Positions 1-7,192 of a DNA stretch of 29,037 nt are shown here, in pieces. Under the pieces are notes generated by a model, which worked only from the letters and a program-made list of their open reading frames with translations, had not been told where the DNA came from and searched no databases. The position numbers and the translations under genes are program-made. The stretch is from PNKC01 sp039917655. GTDB taxonomy: Bacteria; Chloroflexota; Dehalococcoidia; Tepidiformales; Tepidiformaceae. Numbering within the stretch: position 1 is the first letter of the stretch; each line of letters starts with the position of its first letter. The DNA is taken from NCBI GenBank assembly GCA_039917655.1, contig JBDSJC010000103.1:1-29037 (forward strand), read 5' to 3'.

Positions 1-36
1 ACAGCCGCTGCTGCCGCTGCGCATGCGCGCGGGTAA
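1..36 (+). CDS. possible C-terminal end of an upstream gene (partial)
   Basis: Frame 1 is open from the left edge and stops at TAA 34-36, giving only an Ala-rich tail (TAAAAAAHARG). A good intrinsic terminator follows 40 bases later, which fits a plus-strand gene ending here. With eleven residues nothing can be said about function, and chance cannot be excluded. Confidence 0.3.
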   Translation, partial: TAAAAAAHARG

Positions 37-77
37 CGCAGGCGGCACGAAGCAGCGACGTTTCGAGTTCACACACC

Positions 78-102
78 AGGGCCGCCCACGAGGCGGCCTT
101 TC
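78..102 (+). terminator. intrinsic terminator before the aminotransferase gene
   Basis: A perfect 7-bp GC stem (80-86 with 92-98) with a five-base loop is extended by one G-T and one A-T pair and followed by TTTCT. It probably ends transcription of a gene lying left of the window. Confidence 0.7.
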
Positions 103-143
103 TGTGAAAGCAGCTGGCGCGCCTGGGGGAGACAGGAGCAACG

Positions 144-1337
144 ATGACTGCAGTGACTACTTCACAGGACTCCGCGCGATTCATCTCGCGCCGCATGCAA
201 GCGGTCCCGCCGAGCGGGATCCGCAAGTTTTTTGACCTCCTGAGCACGATCGATGACGTGATCTCGCTGGGCGTTGGCGAACCGGACTACGTGACGCCGG
301 AGCCGATCTGCCGGGCGGCGATCGCCAGCATCGAGCGCGGCGACACCCACTACACCTCGAACTATGGCCTGCTCGAACTGCGCGAGAAGCTGAGCGCACA
401 CATCCAGCGGCTCTACGGCGTGTACTACGACCCCCGGGACGAGATCGTGATCACGAGCGGGGCGAGCGAGGCGTTCGATATTTCGCTTCGGGCGCTGCTC
501 GACCCCGGCGACGAGGTGCTCTGCGCAGACCCCTGCTATGTGGCCTACCTGCCGGCGACGCGCATGGCCGGCGGCGAGTTCGTGCCCGTGCCAACGTACG
601 CTCAGAACGACTTCCGGCTGCTCGCCGCGGACCTTGAGGCGGCCATCACGCCGCGAACGAAGGCGATCCTGCTCGGCTACCCTTCGAACCCTACCGGCGC
701 CGTGATGGGTCGCGAAGACCTGGTCGCTGTCAGTGAGGTGGCGGCGCGCCACGACCTCGCGGTCATCTCCGACGAACTCTACGACCGCATGACCTACCGC
801 GGTTCGCACACCTGCTTCGCCTCGCTGCCCGGGACGCAGGGCCGGACGGTGCTGCTGGGCGGCTTCAGCAAGGCGTACGCGATGACCGGCTGGCGTCTCG
901 GCTGGGTGGCCGCGCCGCGCGAATTGGCGGAGTCCGTGATGAAGGTCCACCAGTACGTCATGATGTCGGCCCCCACGGCGGCGCAGTACGCGGGCATCGC
1001 GGCGCTCGACCACGGCGAAGACTTCGTAGCAGAGATGGTGACCGAGTACGACCGCCGCCGCCGCCTGATCGTCGATGGCTTCCGCGCTATCGGGCTGCCG
1101 ACGTTCGAACCGCGGGGAGCGTTCTACGCCTTCCCGGACATCTCAGTCACAGGATTCGATAGCGTCACGTTTTCCGAACGGCTCCTATCTGAGGAACGAG
1201 TGGCCGTGGTTCCGGGGAGTGCGTTCGGGCAATGTGGTGAAGGGTATGTGAGGGCATGCTATGCGAGCAGCTATGAACAGATCGAACGGGCGCTGGAGCG
1301 CATCGGGCGGTTCGTGCAGAGGCAGCGCCATGACTGA
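144..1337 (+). CDS. PLP-dependent class I/II aminotransferase
   Basis: A 397-residue cytoplasmic aminotransferase of the aspartate-aminotransferase fold (type I), close to the usual family length. The NPTG motif that contacts the cofactor is at about residues 182-185. The SDELYD segment carrying the pyridine-ring aspartate follows, and the Schiff-base lysine is K243 in GGFSKAYAMTGWRLG. A late Arg (VRACYA, near residue 373) fits the substrate-carboxylate arginine. The start is supported by AGGAG at 134-138, five bases upstream. It would transfer an amino group between an amino acid and a 2-oxo acid. Substrate (aspartate, alanine, aromatic or other) cannot be fixed from sequence alone. It stands alone between a terminator and a small unknown gene, so context does not name the pathway. 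Confidence 0.93.
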   Translation: MTAVTTSQDSARFISRRMQAVPPSGIRKFFDLLSTIDDVISLGVGEPDYVTPEPICRAAIASIERGDTHYTSNYGLLELREKLSAHIQRLYGVYYDPRDEIVITSGASEAFDISLRALLDPGDEVLCADPCYVAYLPATRMAGGEFVPVPTYAQNDFRLLAADLEAAITPRTKAILLGYPSNPTGAVMGREDLVAVSEVAARHDLAVISDELYDRMTYRGSHTCFASLPGTQGRTVLLGGFSKAYAMTGWRLGWVAAPRELAESVMKVHQYVMMSAPTAAQYAGIAALDHGEDFVAEMVTEYDRRRRLIVDGFRAIGLPTFEPRGAFYAFPDISVTGFDSVTFSERLLSEERVAVVPGSAFGQCGEGYVRACYASSYEQIERALERIGRFVQRQRHD

Positions 1338-1433
1338 GCGTGGTCGCGGCTTTCGAACGTCCACCGCGCTGCTCCCTTCCCGATCTTCACGTTTCGAAGA
1401 CCAGCACCGAATACACTGTTAATGGGGAACAGC

Positions 1434-1898
1434 ATGGCCACAACGGAGAGCATCACGCAGTACGAAACGGGGTCCGACGAGATTCCGGCGGGGTCCGCCC
1501 CGCTTTTTGGGGATAGTCCTCCGGATCCCTTCGCCGCACACAACCTGATGATCCTCTCGTCCGAAGCGCACCAGCGGTTGCGAATTGACGAACCGGCGAC
1601 CTTCGAGCGCGAATTCTGGCTGCGCCAGCCGGGTCTCCAGGGGCGGCTCGAAGTGGCCGCGACGGCCACCCCGGGCGTCGTCCACCTGCACGCCGATGTG
1701 CGCTGGTCCGAATCGGGAGACGCCTCGGAGGGCGTGGTGCACATGGACGCCGATGTGCGCGAATCGTGGTTGGCGCAGGCCGCCGGGCCACAGCAATCGG
1801 CGGCGGAAGTGGTGAAGGCCCTGGCGCGGGTGGCCGAGCTTCCGCACCAGTCCACCGTGCAGGTGACGGTGGATGGAGATGGCGCGGCGACGAGCTAA
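1434..1898 (+). CDS. small hypothetical acidic protein with an internal repeat
   Basis: I do not recognise this 154-residue protein. ATG 1434 is preferred over ATG 1422 because GGGGA lies about seven bases before it. There is no signal peptide or membrane segment. The middle holds two copies of a short motif, VVHLHADVR and VVHMDADVR, 19 residues apart, and the DNA shows the same 14-base string at 1690-1703 and 1747-1760. The first third is rich in Asp, Glu, Ser and Pro and looks flexible. The second half (EVVKALARVAEL) could form a helix. The opposite strand carries a long open frame, but the SD sequence and start favour this one. It sits 96 bases after the aminotransferase and could be read with it. 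Confidence 0.55.
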   Translation: MATTESITQYETGSDEIPAGSAPLFGDSPPDPFAAHNLMILSSEAHQRLRIDEPATFEREFWLRQPGLQGRLEVAATATPGVVHLHADVRWSESGDASEGVVHMDADVRESWLAQAAGPQQSAAEVVKALARVAELPHQSTVQVTVDGDGAATS

Positions 1899-2244
1899 AC
1901 GCCGAGCAGATCCCGCGGATGCGGGAGGTGCCTTTGGGGGCGATCTTGCCGGCTTCGAGAGAGCCTACGGCTCCGGCACCTCTCCGGGTTGCAGTTCGCG
2001 AAGGCCCTCGGCGGCGTACCCAGACGGATCTCGCGACAGCCATTTGTCGGCACACCCGAGGAACGCACCAGATCTGACGACGGTAAGCCCAAGTGCTTGG
2101 TTCGCCCGTCCTCCCCGTCGTTCGCACCCCGCAAAGCATCGTGATAGAATCCCGCCCGCACACTGGTTGCCTCCTCGCGGAGTCCGCCCCTTGCGGGCCG
2201 TTGCGCGGGCGTCGCCATGAGAACTGAAAGGGACACATAACCGC
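1899..2244 (+). other. gene-free region upstream of the acyl-CoA dehydrogenase
   Basis: These 346 bases contain no convincing coding frame. The right part holds a sigma70-like promoter candidate at 2121-2150. No clear terminator hairpin, tRNA or repeat was seen. Confidence 0.5.
2121..2150 (+). promoter_or_regulatory. candidate sigma70-type promoter for the acyl-CoA dehydrogenase
   Basis: TTCGCA (2121-2126, 4/6 to the -35 consensus) is separated by 18 bases from TAGAAT (2145-2150, 5/6 to the -10 consensus). This would give a leader of roughly 85-90 bases before ATG 2245. The match is by eye only. Confidence 0.4.
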
Positions 2245-3354
2245 ATGGATCTCGGCCTTAGCGAAGAACAAGAACTGCTCAAAAACTCGGCCCGTGAATT
2301 CCTTGAAAAGGAATGCCCGGAAGAGCACGTCCGCGCCATGGAAGAGGACGAGAAGGGCTACAGCCCGGCGCTCTGGAAGAAAATGGCCGACCTCGGCTGG
2401 CAGGGGCTGATGATCCCCGAAGAGCAGGGCGGCGCCGGCTTCTCCTTCCTCGACCTCTGCGTGCTGGTGGAGGAGTTCGGCCGCGCACTCGTCCCGGGGC
2501 CGTTCATCCCCAACGCGACGTGCGCCGCGGGCTTCATCCTCGCGGGCACCGACGCCCAGAAGAAGAAGTACCTGCCCGGCATCGCCGACGGCAGCGCTAT
2601 CCATACCTACGCGATCACTGAGCCGAGCGGCCGCTGGGACCGCGAAGGCATCACCATGAAGGCCACTGCCAGCGGCAGCGATTTCGTCCTCAACGGGACG
2701 AAGCTGTTCGTGCCGGATGCTGCCGTCGCTGACTACTTGAACGTCGTCGCCTGGAAGCCGGATGGCAAGCTCAGCACCTTCGTCGTCGCGCGCGACCAGC
2801 CGGGCATCGCCGTCACCGTGCTGAAGACGATCGCCAGCGACAAGCAGGCCGAAGTGATCTTCAACGACGTCAAAGTCTCGGCTGACGACGTGATCGACAT
2901 GGACCAGAAGACGTCCAGCCGTCTGCGCAACATGGCGACCAACCTGGAGAACGCCTACCTCGTGGGCCTCGCGCAGCGCGACTTCGAGATCTCGGTGAAC
3001 TACGCCAAGGAGCGCGTCCAGTTCGGGCGGCCGATCGGCTCGTTCCAGGCGATCCAGCATAAGGCTGCGGACATGGTCACGGACGTCGATGGCATGCGCT
3101 TCATCATGTACAAGGCCGCCTGGGCAACCAGCGAGGACGAAGACTCGGCCGACATGGACACCGCCATGGCGAAGGCCTGGTGCAGCGACGCCAGCCGCCG
3201 CGTTGTCGCCCATGGCCAGCAGATCCACGGTGGTATCGGCTTCACCAAGGACTACATCATCCAGCTCTTCTTCCGCCGCCAGAAGCGCGCGGAGCTGTTC
3301 TGGGGCGACGGTGATTTCCATCGCGAACGAGTCGCACAGATGCTGGAGATCTAG
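2245..3354 (+). CDS. acyl-CoA dehydrogenase family protein
   Basis: A 369-residue flavoprotein of the acyl-CoA dehydrogenase fold, slightly short for the family. It has the N-terminal helical domain (LSEEQELLKNSAREFLEKE), the middle beta domain (YAITEPSG, then LNGTKLFVPDA) and the C-terminal helical domain with the flavin-contacting segment RVQFGRPIGSFQAIQH and HGGIGFT. Members oxidise acyl-CoA to enoyl-CoA and pass electrons to ETF. Where medium-chain enzymes have Tyr-Glu-Gly-Thr with the catalytic Glu, this protein reads F352-W353-G354-D355, so the usual base is absent. That occurs in enzymes with a relocated base and in non-catalytic subunits of heteromeric steroid-type dehydrogenases. GAAAGGGA upstream can serve as SD. 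A perfect terminator follows, so it is probably transcribed alone. Confidence 0.92.
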   Translation: MDLGLSEEQELLKNSAREFLEKECPEEHVRAMEEDEKGYSPALWKKMADLGWQGLMIPEEQGGAGFSFLDLCVLVEEFGRALVPGPFIPNATCAAGFILAGTDAQKKKYLPGIADGSAIHTYAITEPSGRWDREGITMKATASGSDFVLNGTKLFVPDAAVADYLNVVAWKPDGKLSTFVVARDQPGIAVTVLKTIASDKQAEVIFNDVKVSADDVIDMDQKTSSRLRNMATNLENAYLVGLAQRDFEISVNYAKERVQFGRPIGSFQAIQHKAADMVTDVDGMRFIMYKAAWATSEDEDSADMDTAMAKAWCSDASRRVVAHGQQIHGGIGFTKDYIIQLFFRRQKRAELFWGDGDFHRERVAQMLEI

Positions 3355-3370
3355 TCTCCAACGGCAAACC

Positions 3371-3412
3371 GAGGAGAGGGGTCCACGCAAATGGACCCCT
3401 CTCCTAATTTCC
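3371..3412 (+). terminator. strong intrinsic terminator
   Basis: A perfect 14-bp inverted repeat (3372-3385 with 3392-3405) with a six-base loop is followed by AATTT. It closes the acyl-CoA dehydrogenase transcript. Confidence 0.85.
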
Positions 3413-3504
3413 AAGGGTTCTGCCGAATTGGTACATAGCAAGTAACGGCAGACACTTATCGCCTGACCCGCGGAGCGCCGCGGTGACGAATATGGGAGGG
3501 ATCA

Positions 3505-4011
3505 ATGACAGTACGAAAGTTCACTCGATGGGCGCTTTTCAGCGCTATCGCCATCGTTGCGATGATGGCGCTGGCCGCTTGCGGCGGTGGTGACAGCACA
3601 TCCAGCGCGCCCGGCGGCGGCGGCGGCACGGGAAGCGATGAGAACTACGTGGCGGACCTCTGCAAAGCCACCAAAAAGTTCACCGACGACCTCGCCAGCG
3701 TCACCAAAGACCCAAGCAAGCTGAAGGACCCCAACGACATCGGCAAGCTCTTCGCTGAACCCTTTGATACGTTTGCGAACTCGGTAGCCAAGGCCAAGCC
3801 ACCATCTGACCTGAAGGATTACCACAGTCAGGTCGTCAAGACGCTGAAGGACGCTGCTCAAAAGATCAAGACCAGCAACGACTTGTCTGCGTTGTCGTCC
3901 CTCGGCGACAGTTCGATCCCCGATCCCCCCCAGGCGGCGAAGGACCGGCTCCAGAAGGCCGCGCAAAAGAACAAGGACTGCACTGACTCGGGCTTCGACT
4001 TCGGCAAGTAA
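3505..4011 (+). CDS. putative lipoprotein of unknown function
   Basis: A 168-residue protein with a lipoprotein signal: basic N-terminus (TVRKFTRW), hydrophobic core and lipobox LAAC with the acylated cysteine at residue 26. A Gly/Ser-rich linker (about 27-44) leads to a Lys/Asp-rich, mainly helical domain with two further cysteines (LCKATKK near residue 53 and KDCTDS near 160) that could pair. It is expected to be anchored on the outer face of the membrane. GGGAGG at about 3492-3497 is a strong SD. A terminator on each side marks a single-gene transcript. I do not recognise the domain. The helical form suggests a binding or structural role, but this is a guess. Confidence 0.85.
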   Translation: MTVRKFTRWALFSAIAIVAMMALAACGGGDSTSSAPGGGGGTGSDENYVADLCKATKKFTDDLASVTKDPSKLKDPNDIGKLFAEPFDTFANSVAKAKPPSDLKDYHSQVVKTLKDAAQKIKTSNDLSALSSLGDSSIPDPPQAAKDRLQKAAQKNKDCTDSGFDFGK

Positions 4012-4052
4012 CCGCCGGTGCGGGGTTCGGGCGCACAAGCATCAGGAGAGTG

Positions 4053-4083
4053 AAGAGGCCATGCGCGCTGCATGGCCTCTTTG
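4053..4083 (+). terminator. intrinsic terminator after the lipoprotein gene
   Basis: A perfect 12-bp stem (4053-4064 with 4070-4081) with a five-base loop is followed by a short T run. It lies about 40 bases after the lipoprotein stop. Confidence 0.8.
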
Positions 4084-4181
4084 CGTTCGGTACACCCTCC
4101 GTTACCGGCCGCTCTGCTTTTGCGTTGTCCGGATCCCGCCTGTGCCGCAGCATTCGTTGAGATGAAATCGAAAGGTCACGC

Positions 4182-5105
4182 TTGAGACGCTTTCCGTTCC
4201 GGGCACTCCCGCTGACCGCAGCGGTGGTCTCCATCGCCCTCTGTGGGGTGGCGCTTGCACGGCCGCTCGATGCCCCGGCCAGTGCCGAGTCTGATGCGCC
4301 ACGAGTCGTTGAGGTCGTCCGCTACGCCACGCGGGGCGAGTACACCGTGGAGCAGCGGCTCTGGATCGACCTCGACCGGGCGCCCGACGCGGAAGCTGCT
4401 GCCGACCGCGCTATGGGCGTCGCGCAAGGCGAGGCAACGGTCACCGCGCAGTACAAGATCGGCAAGCACAAATGGGCGCCGGGATCCTTGCCTCTACAGG
4501 TGTCCTACAACTCGGCGGGAGCCGGCGCGAATCCGCCGGCAATTGAGGCGATTCAAAACGCGGTTGAGCAGTGGAACGCGGTCACGCCGGCGACGTTCTC
4601 GTTCGCCTTTGGCGGGACGAATTCGCGCGGGACGGGCGCCTGTAGCGAGAGCATCGAGGCCGACGGTTTTAACACGATTCAGTACTCGACCGGGCTGAGC
4701 GCCGGAGTCCTCGGCCGGACCTGCACGCTCTTCAAAAGCAGCGGCTCACCAATCCTCGAGTTCGACATGGAACTGGACGCCGGGACCGGCTGGTCTATTG
4801 CGGCGACCACGCCTCGCGGAAGCTACGACCTGGCCTCGACGATCCTCCACGAACTGGGCCACGCGGCAGGCATCTCGCATCCCTGCGACTCAGCCTCGGG
4901 CTGCACTGCCGCGGAGAAGCTGTCGGTAATGTTTCCGTACCTGAACGACGGTGACCAGCGGCGCAGCCTGACCGACGACGACAAGAACGCTTTGCGCGCG
5001 CAGTACCCTGGCGGACCGGCGCCAACGCCCGTGCCCACGCCAGTGGTCATCCCGCCGTATAACCGGGAGTTTTCGGCGATCATGGTCAGCCTCGCGCGGG
5101 ACTGA
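4182..5105 (+). CDS. secreted matrixin-like zinc metalloprotease
   Basis: A 307-residue protein starting at TTG 4182, preceded by AAAGGT at a suitable distance. No nearby ATG would keep the signal peptide intact. Residues 1-26 form a signal peptide (RRFPFR, hydrophobic stretch, then ALA cleavage site). The metzincin zinc site HELGHAAGISH is at residues 223-233 (three His ligands plus the general-base Glu224). A Met-turn candidate, SVMFPY, follows with Met250, as in matrixins (M10-like). A Gly/Asn-rich substrate-cleft region precedes it and at least four cysteines could form disulfides. The C-terminus has a short Pro/Thr linker (TPVPTPV) and a small tail. It probably cleaves extracellular protein. 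No inhibitor or partner is evident nearby. Confidence 0.9.
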   Translation: MRRFPFRALPLTAAVVSIALCGVALARPLDAPASAESDAPRVVEVVRYATRGEYTVEQRLWIDLDRAPDAEAAADRAMGVAQGEATVTAQYKIGKHKWAPGSLPLQVSYNSAGAGANPPAIEAIQNAVEQWNAVTPATFSFAFGGTNSRGTGACSESIEADGFNTIQYSTGLSAGVLGRTCTLFKSSGSPILEFDMELDAGTGWSIAATTPRGSYDLASTILHELGHAAGISHPCDSASGCTAAEKLSVMFPYLNDGDQRRSLTDDDKNALRAQYPGGPAPTPVPTPVVIPPYNREFSAIMVSLARD

Positions 5106-5117
5106 CGGGGACTTGGG

Positions 5118-5402
5118 TTAGTGGGAGTGACCGCCGGGGCCGTGTGAGTGCCCGTGGCCCCCGAAGTCGTCGGGCATGCCGCCCATGTCGCCGCCGTCGT
5201 CATCGCCGCCGTCGCTGTCCCATGGGGCTGGGCCGTCGCCGAGCGAGGCATCGGCGCGGCCAACGAGCGCGAAGCCACCGAACGCTTTGTGCGCCTGCTT
5301 GCCGCATTTCCCGCAGGGGATCAATTGGAGGACATCGGACATGGGCATTCGCTTTTCGGTGCGCGCGCCGCATGCGGAACAGAGGTATTCGTAGAGAGCC
5401 AT
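5118..5402 (-). CDS. FmdB-type zinc-ribbon protein with a His-rich tail
   Basis: A 94-residue protein beginning MALYEYLCSACG, the typical start of FmdB/CxxC zinc-ribbon proteins. Zinc ligands are C8, C11, C30 and C33. After a short linker the C-terminus is acidic and Gly-rich and ends in a run of histidines (GHGHSHGPGGHSH), which suggests metal binding or storage. The family has been linked to regulation of formamidase/acetamidase genes, but the role of most members is unknown. It lies 54 bases downstream of the MaoC-like gene on the same strand and is probably the last gene of that cluster. It converges on the metalloprotease gene with a 12-base gap. Confidence 0.85.
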   Translation of the reverse strand: MALYEYLCSACGARTEKRMPMSDVLQLIPCGKCGKQAHKAFGGFALVGRADASLGDGPAPWDSDGGDDDGGDMGGMPDDFGGHGHSHGPGGHSH

Positions 5403-5456
5403 GCGACGATCGTGTCGGCTGCGGGTGCGAGGGTCAAACTCGAGGCGGCGGACCCT

Positions 5457-6305
5457 CTACGCCGGGCGGAGCTGGTAGATCGCGCGGTGCGCGATGCGCA
5501 TCACCGGACGGGTCTCGTTCGCGACGATGATTACGTCCAGGTCGACGAAATGGTGGCCCTTGCGTTCGAAGAGGTCCGTGACGATAGCGGCGCTGCGAAG
5601 CTGATCGCCGGGATGCGCGGCTGAGAAGTGCTGCACCTCGCTTGAAACGTGGACCCACGGTCCCAGCAACACGTTCGCCGTCAGTGCCGAGTTCCCCCAG
5701 CGGACGAGGTAGCCGGGAGCGGCCACACCATCCACGCCGTGGTGGAGGGAGAGGTCATCGGCGACCTCCGCGAGATACTCCGCGTAGTAGCCTTCGAACT
5801 CGAAATTCCACTCTAGCGTGCCCAGAACCGTGCCAATGGCGAGCGATTCAACACCGGCCTCGGGCCGTTCTGCGGGCAGCGGCGCCAGAGGTACGGCGTC
5901 CGGCGATGGCGGGCGCACTGCATCGAACGGGAGGGACGCGCTGCCAGACCCACAGAGTTCGCCGTCCTCGTTATGTGCGGCGACTTCGAACTCGACGGCG
6001 CGATCGGTCACGGCCGTTACGGTTGCCAACACGCGGCATTCGTCGCCTTCGTAGAACGGCTTGAGGAAGCGGGCGCTGATCGTACCGCGTTCCACCCAGG
6101 GCAACCCGAGGTGTTCGGTGAACGGCCGCGTCATGTAGGCGTGCACCGTGACGCCGGGCACCAGGCCGCCGCGAAAGCCGTACGCCTTCGCCACCGAGTC
6201 TTCGTGGATCTTGTTGTCCGAATGCGTTGCGGCGTTGTGCGCACGCACGGAGAATTCGGGAAGTGACTGGCCAACGGAAAAGCGCGCCATAGCGGGCGAA
6301 GTCAT
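5457..6305 (-). CDS. MaoC-like double hot-dog protein
   Basis: A 282-residue protein with two hot-dog units (about 10-135 and 155-280), the size of two-domain MaoC/thioesterase-like proteins. The first unit carries a hydratase-like motif, SDNKIHED (29-36), followed by AYGFRGGLVPG (41-51). In canonical R-specific enoyl-CoA hydratases the motif is D-x-N-P-[L/I]-H. Here His34 and Asn31 are kept, but the aspartate position is Ser29, with Asp30 beside it, and the Pro is Lys32. Hydratase activity is therefore uncertain and a CoA-thioester binding or thioesterase role is possible. The ATG lies one base after the stop of the upstream Cys-rich gene, with GGGGG as SD, so the two are probably translationally coupled. 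Confidence 0.8.
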   Translation of the reverse strand: MTSPAMARFSVGQSLPEFSVRAHNAATHSDNKIHEDSVAKAYGFRGGLVPGVTVHAYMTRPFTEHLGLPWVERGTISARFLKPFYEGDECRVLATVTAVTDRAVEFEVAAHNEDGELCGSGSASLPFDAVRPPSPDAVPLAPLPAERPEAGVESLAIGTVLGTLEWNFEFEGYYAEYLAEVADDLSLHHGVDGVAAPGYLVRWGNSALTANVLLGPWVHVSSEVQHFSAAHPGDQLRSAAIVTDLFERKGHHFVDLDVIIVANETRPVMRIAHRAIYQLRPA

Positions 6306-6306
6306 C

Positions 6307-6537
6307 TCAGTCCCCCTGGCGATCGGTTTCGAACGTGGCGGCGTGGCGGACGACCTTGCGGAAGGGGTCGAACATCGAATCGAAGCGGCGCACGTTGGAA
6401 GGGCGGTGGATGCCCTGGTGCTCGCAGGCCGAGCCGACCGAGCAGCTTGCGCAACAGTAGGCGCGGCCGGCCATCAGGTGCGGTGGTGTCGAAAAGTCGG
6501 CGTAGCAACGGATGCAACGCGAAACGGGTGCGGCCAA
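6307..6537 (-). CDS. small Cys-rich, probably zinc-binding protein
   Basis: A 76-residue protein from TTG 6537 with GGAG six bases upstream on the minus strand. It has a Cys cluster of C8 and C11 (CIRC), C28/C29 and C32 (YCCASC) and C38 with H40, the pattern of a small zinc ribbon or metallothionein-like knuckle. The remainder is basic (FDPFRKVVRHA) with no membrane segment. The stop is one base from the start of the MaoC-like gene, which supports expression as a unit. Function is not known. A structural or metal-carrying partner for the hot-dog protein is only a possibility. Confidence 0.65.
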   Translation of the reverse strand: MAAPVSRCIRCYADFSTPPHLMAGRAYCCASCSVGSACEHQGIHRPSNVRRFDSMFDPFRKVVRHAATFETDRQGD

Positions 6538-6549
6538 GGCGGGCTCCAG

Positions 6550-6567
6550 GGGACTTGCTTAGGTCCC
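6550..6567. promoter_or_regulatory. inverted repeat in the divergent intergenic region
   Basis: GGGAC and GTCCC are separated by eight bases in the 70-base gap between the minus-strand Cys-rich gene and the plus-strand adenosyltransferase gene. It could be an operator shared by both genes. No clear -35/-10 pair was seen around it. Confidence 0.25.
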
Positions 6568-6607
6568 GCCATTGTGACGCGGCGTGGCGTGGCGGGGAAG
6601 AGCGCCC

Positions 6608-7192
6608 ATGCCCCATGCTGTGTGCATGGTACATATCAACCGGGTCTACACGCGGGCGGGGGACGACGGCAGCACGGCGCTCGGCGGAGGCCAGCGCGTG
6701 CAGAAGGACAGCCTGCGCATCGAGGCGTACGGCACGGTCGACGAACTGAACTCCGTTATCGGGGTAGTCGTGGCAGCCGGGCTGGACGATTCGATGAAGC
6801 CGCCCTTCTTCGTCATTCAGCAGGTGCTTTTCAACGTCGGCTCGGACCTCTGCATCCTTGAAGAGGACAAGTTGCGATTTAAGGTGCCGGGGATCGAACA
6901 GCGCCACGTGGATCAGCTTGAAGGTTGGATCGACGGCTGGAACGATGACCTTGAGCCGCTGAAGAGCTTCATCCTTCCCGGAGGCGACTCCGCGGCAGCA
7001 CAGTTGCACGTGGCACGCACCGTTTGCCGCCGGGCCGAACGCATCACAATCTCGCTGTCACGCGAAGAGCCCGTGGGGGCGTTCGTGGTGCCCTATCTCA
7101 ACCGCTTGAGCGACCTGCTTTTCGTGGCCTCACGTTACCAGGCGAAGCTGGCGGGTGTGGGCGACATCCTCTGGGACAGCCGGGGCTATTAA
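6608..7192 (+). CDS. PduO-type cob(I)alamin adenosyltransferase
   Basis: This enzyme moves the 5'-deoxyadenosyl group of ATP to cob(I)alamin, making coenzyme B12 for enzymes such as methylmalonyl-CoA mutase. The ATP-binding N-terminus reads VYTRAGDDGSTALGGG then RIEAYGTVDELNS, both hallmarks of the PduO/MMAB family. Later comes the conserved helix ARTVCRRAER and a C-terminal LNRLSDLLFVASRYQ. I chose ATG 6608 because GGGGAAG lies about eight bases before it, giving 194 residues. GTG 6584 and ATG 6626 are alternatives, and homology starts at the 6626 codon. No other cobalamin gene is in the window. Propionyl-CoA catabolism is a plausible user, given the acyl-CoA genes around. Confidence 0.93.
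   Translation: MPHAVCMVHINRVYTRAGDDGSTALGGGQRVQKDSLRIEAYGTVDELNSVIGVVVAAGLDDSMKPPFFVIQQVLFNVGSDLCILEEDKLRFKVPGIEQRHVDQLEGWIDGWNDDLEPLKSFILPGGDSAAAQLHVARTVCRRAERITISLSREEPVGAFVVPYLNRLSDLLFVASRYQAKLAGVGDILWDSRGY

Noticed and set aside
1453..3441. 662-codon open frame on the minus strand
   Set aside because: It runs opposite to the clear acyl-CoA dehydrogenase gene and its product is low-complexity and unlike any family. High GC content leaves the antisense frame open.
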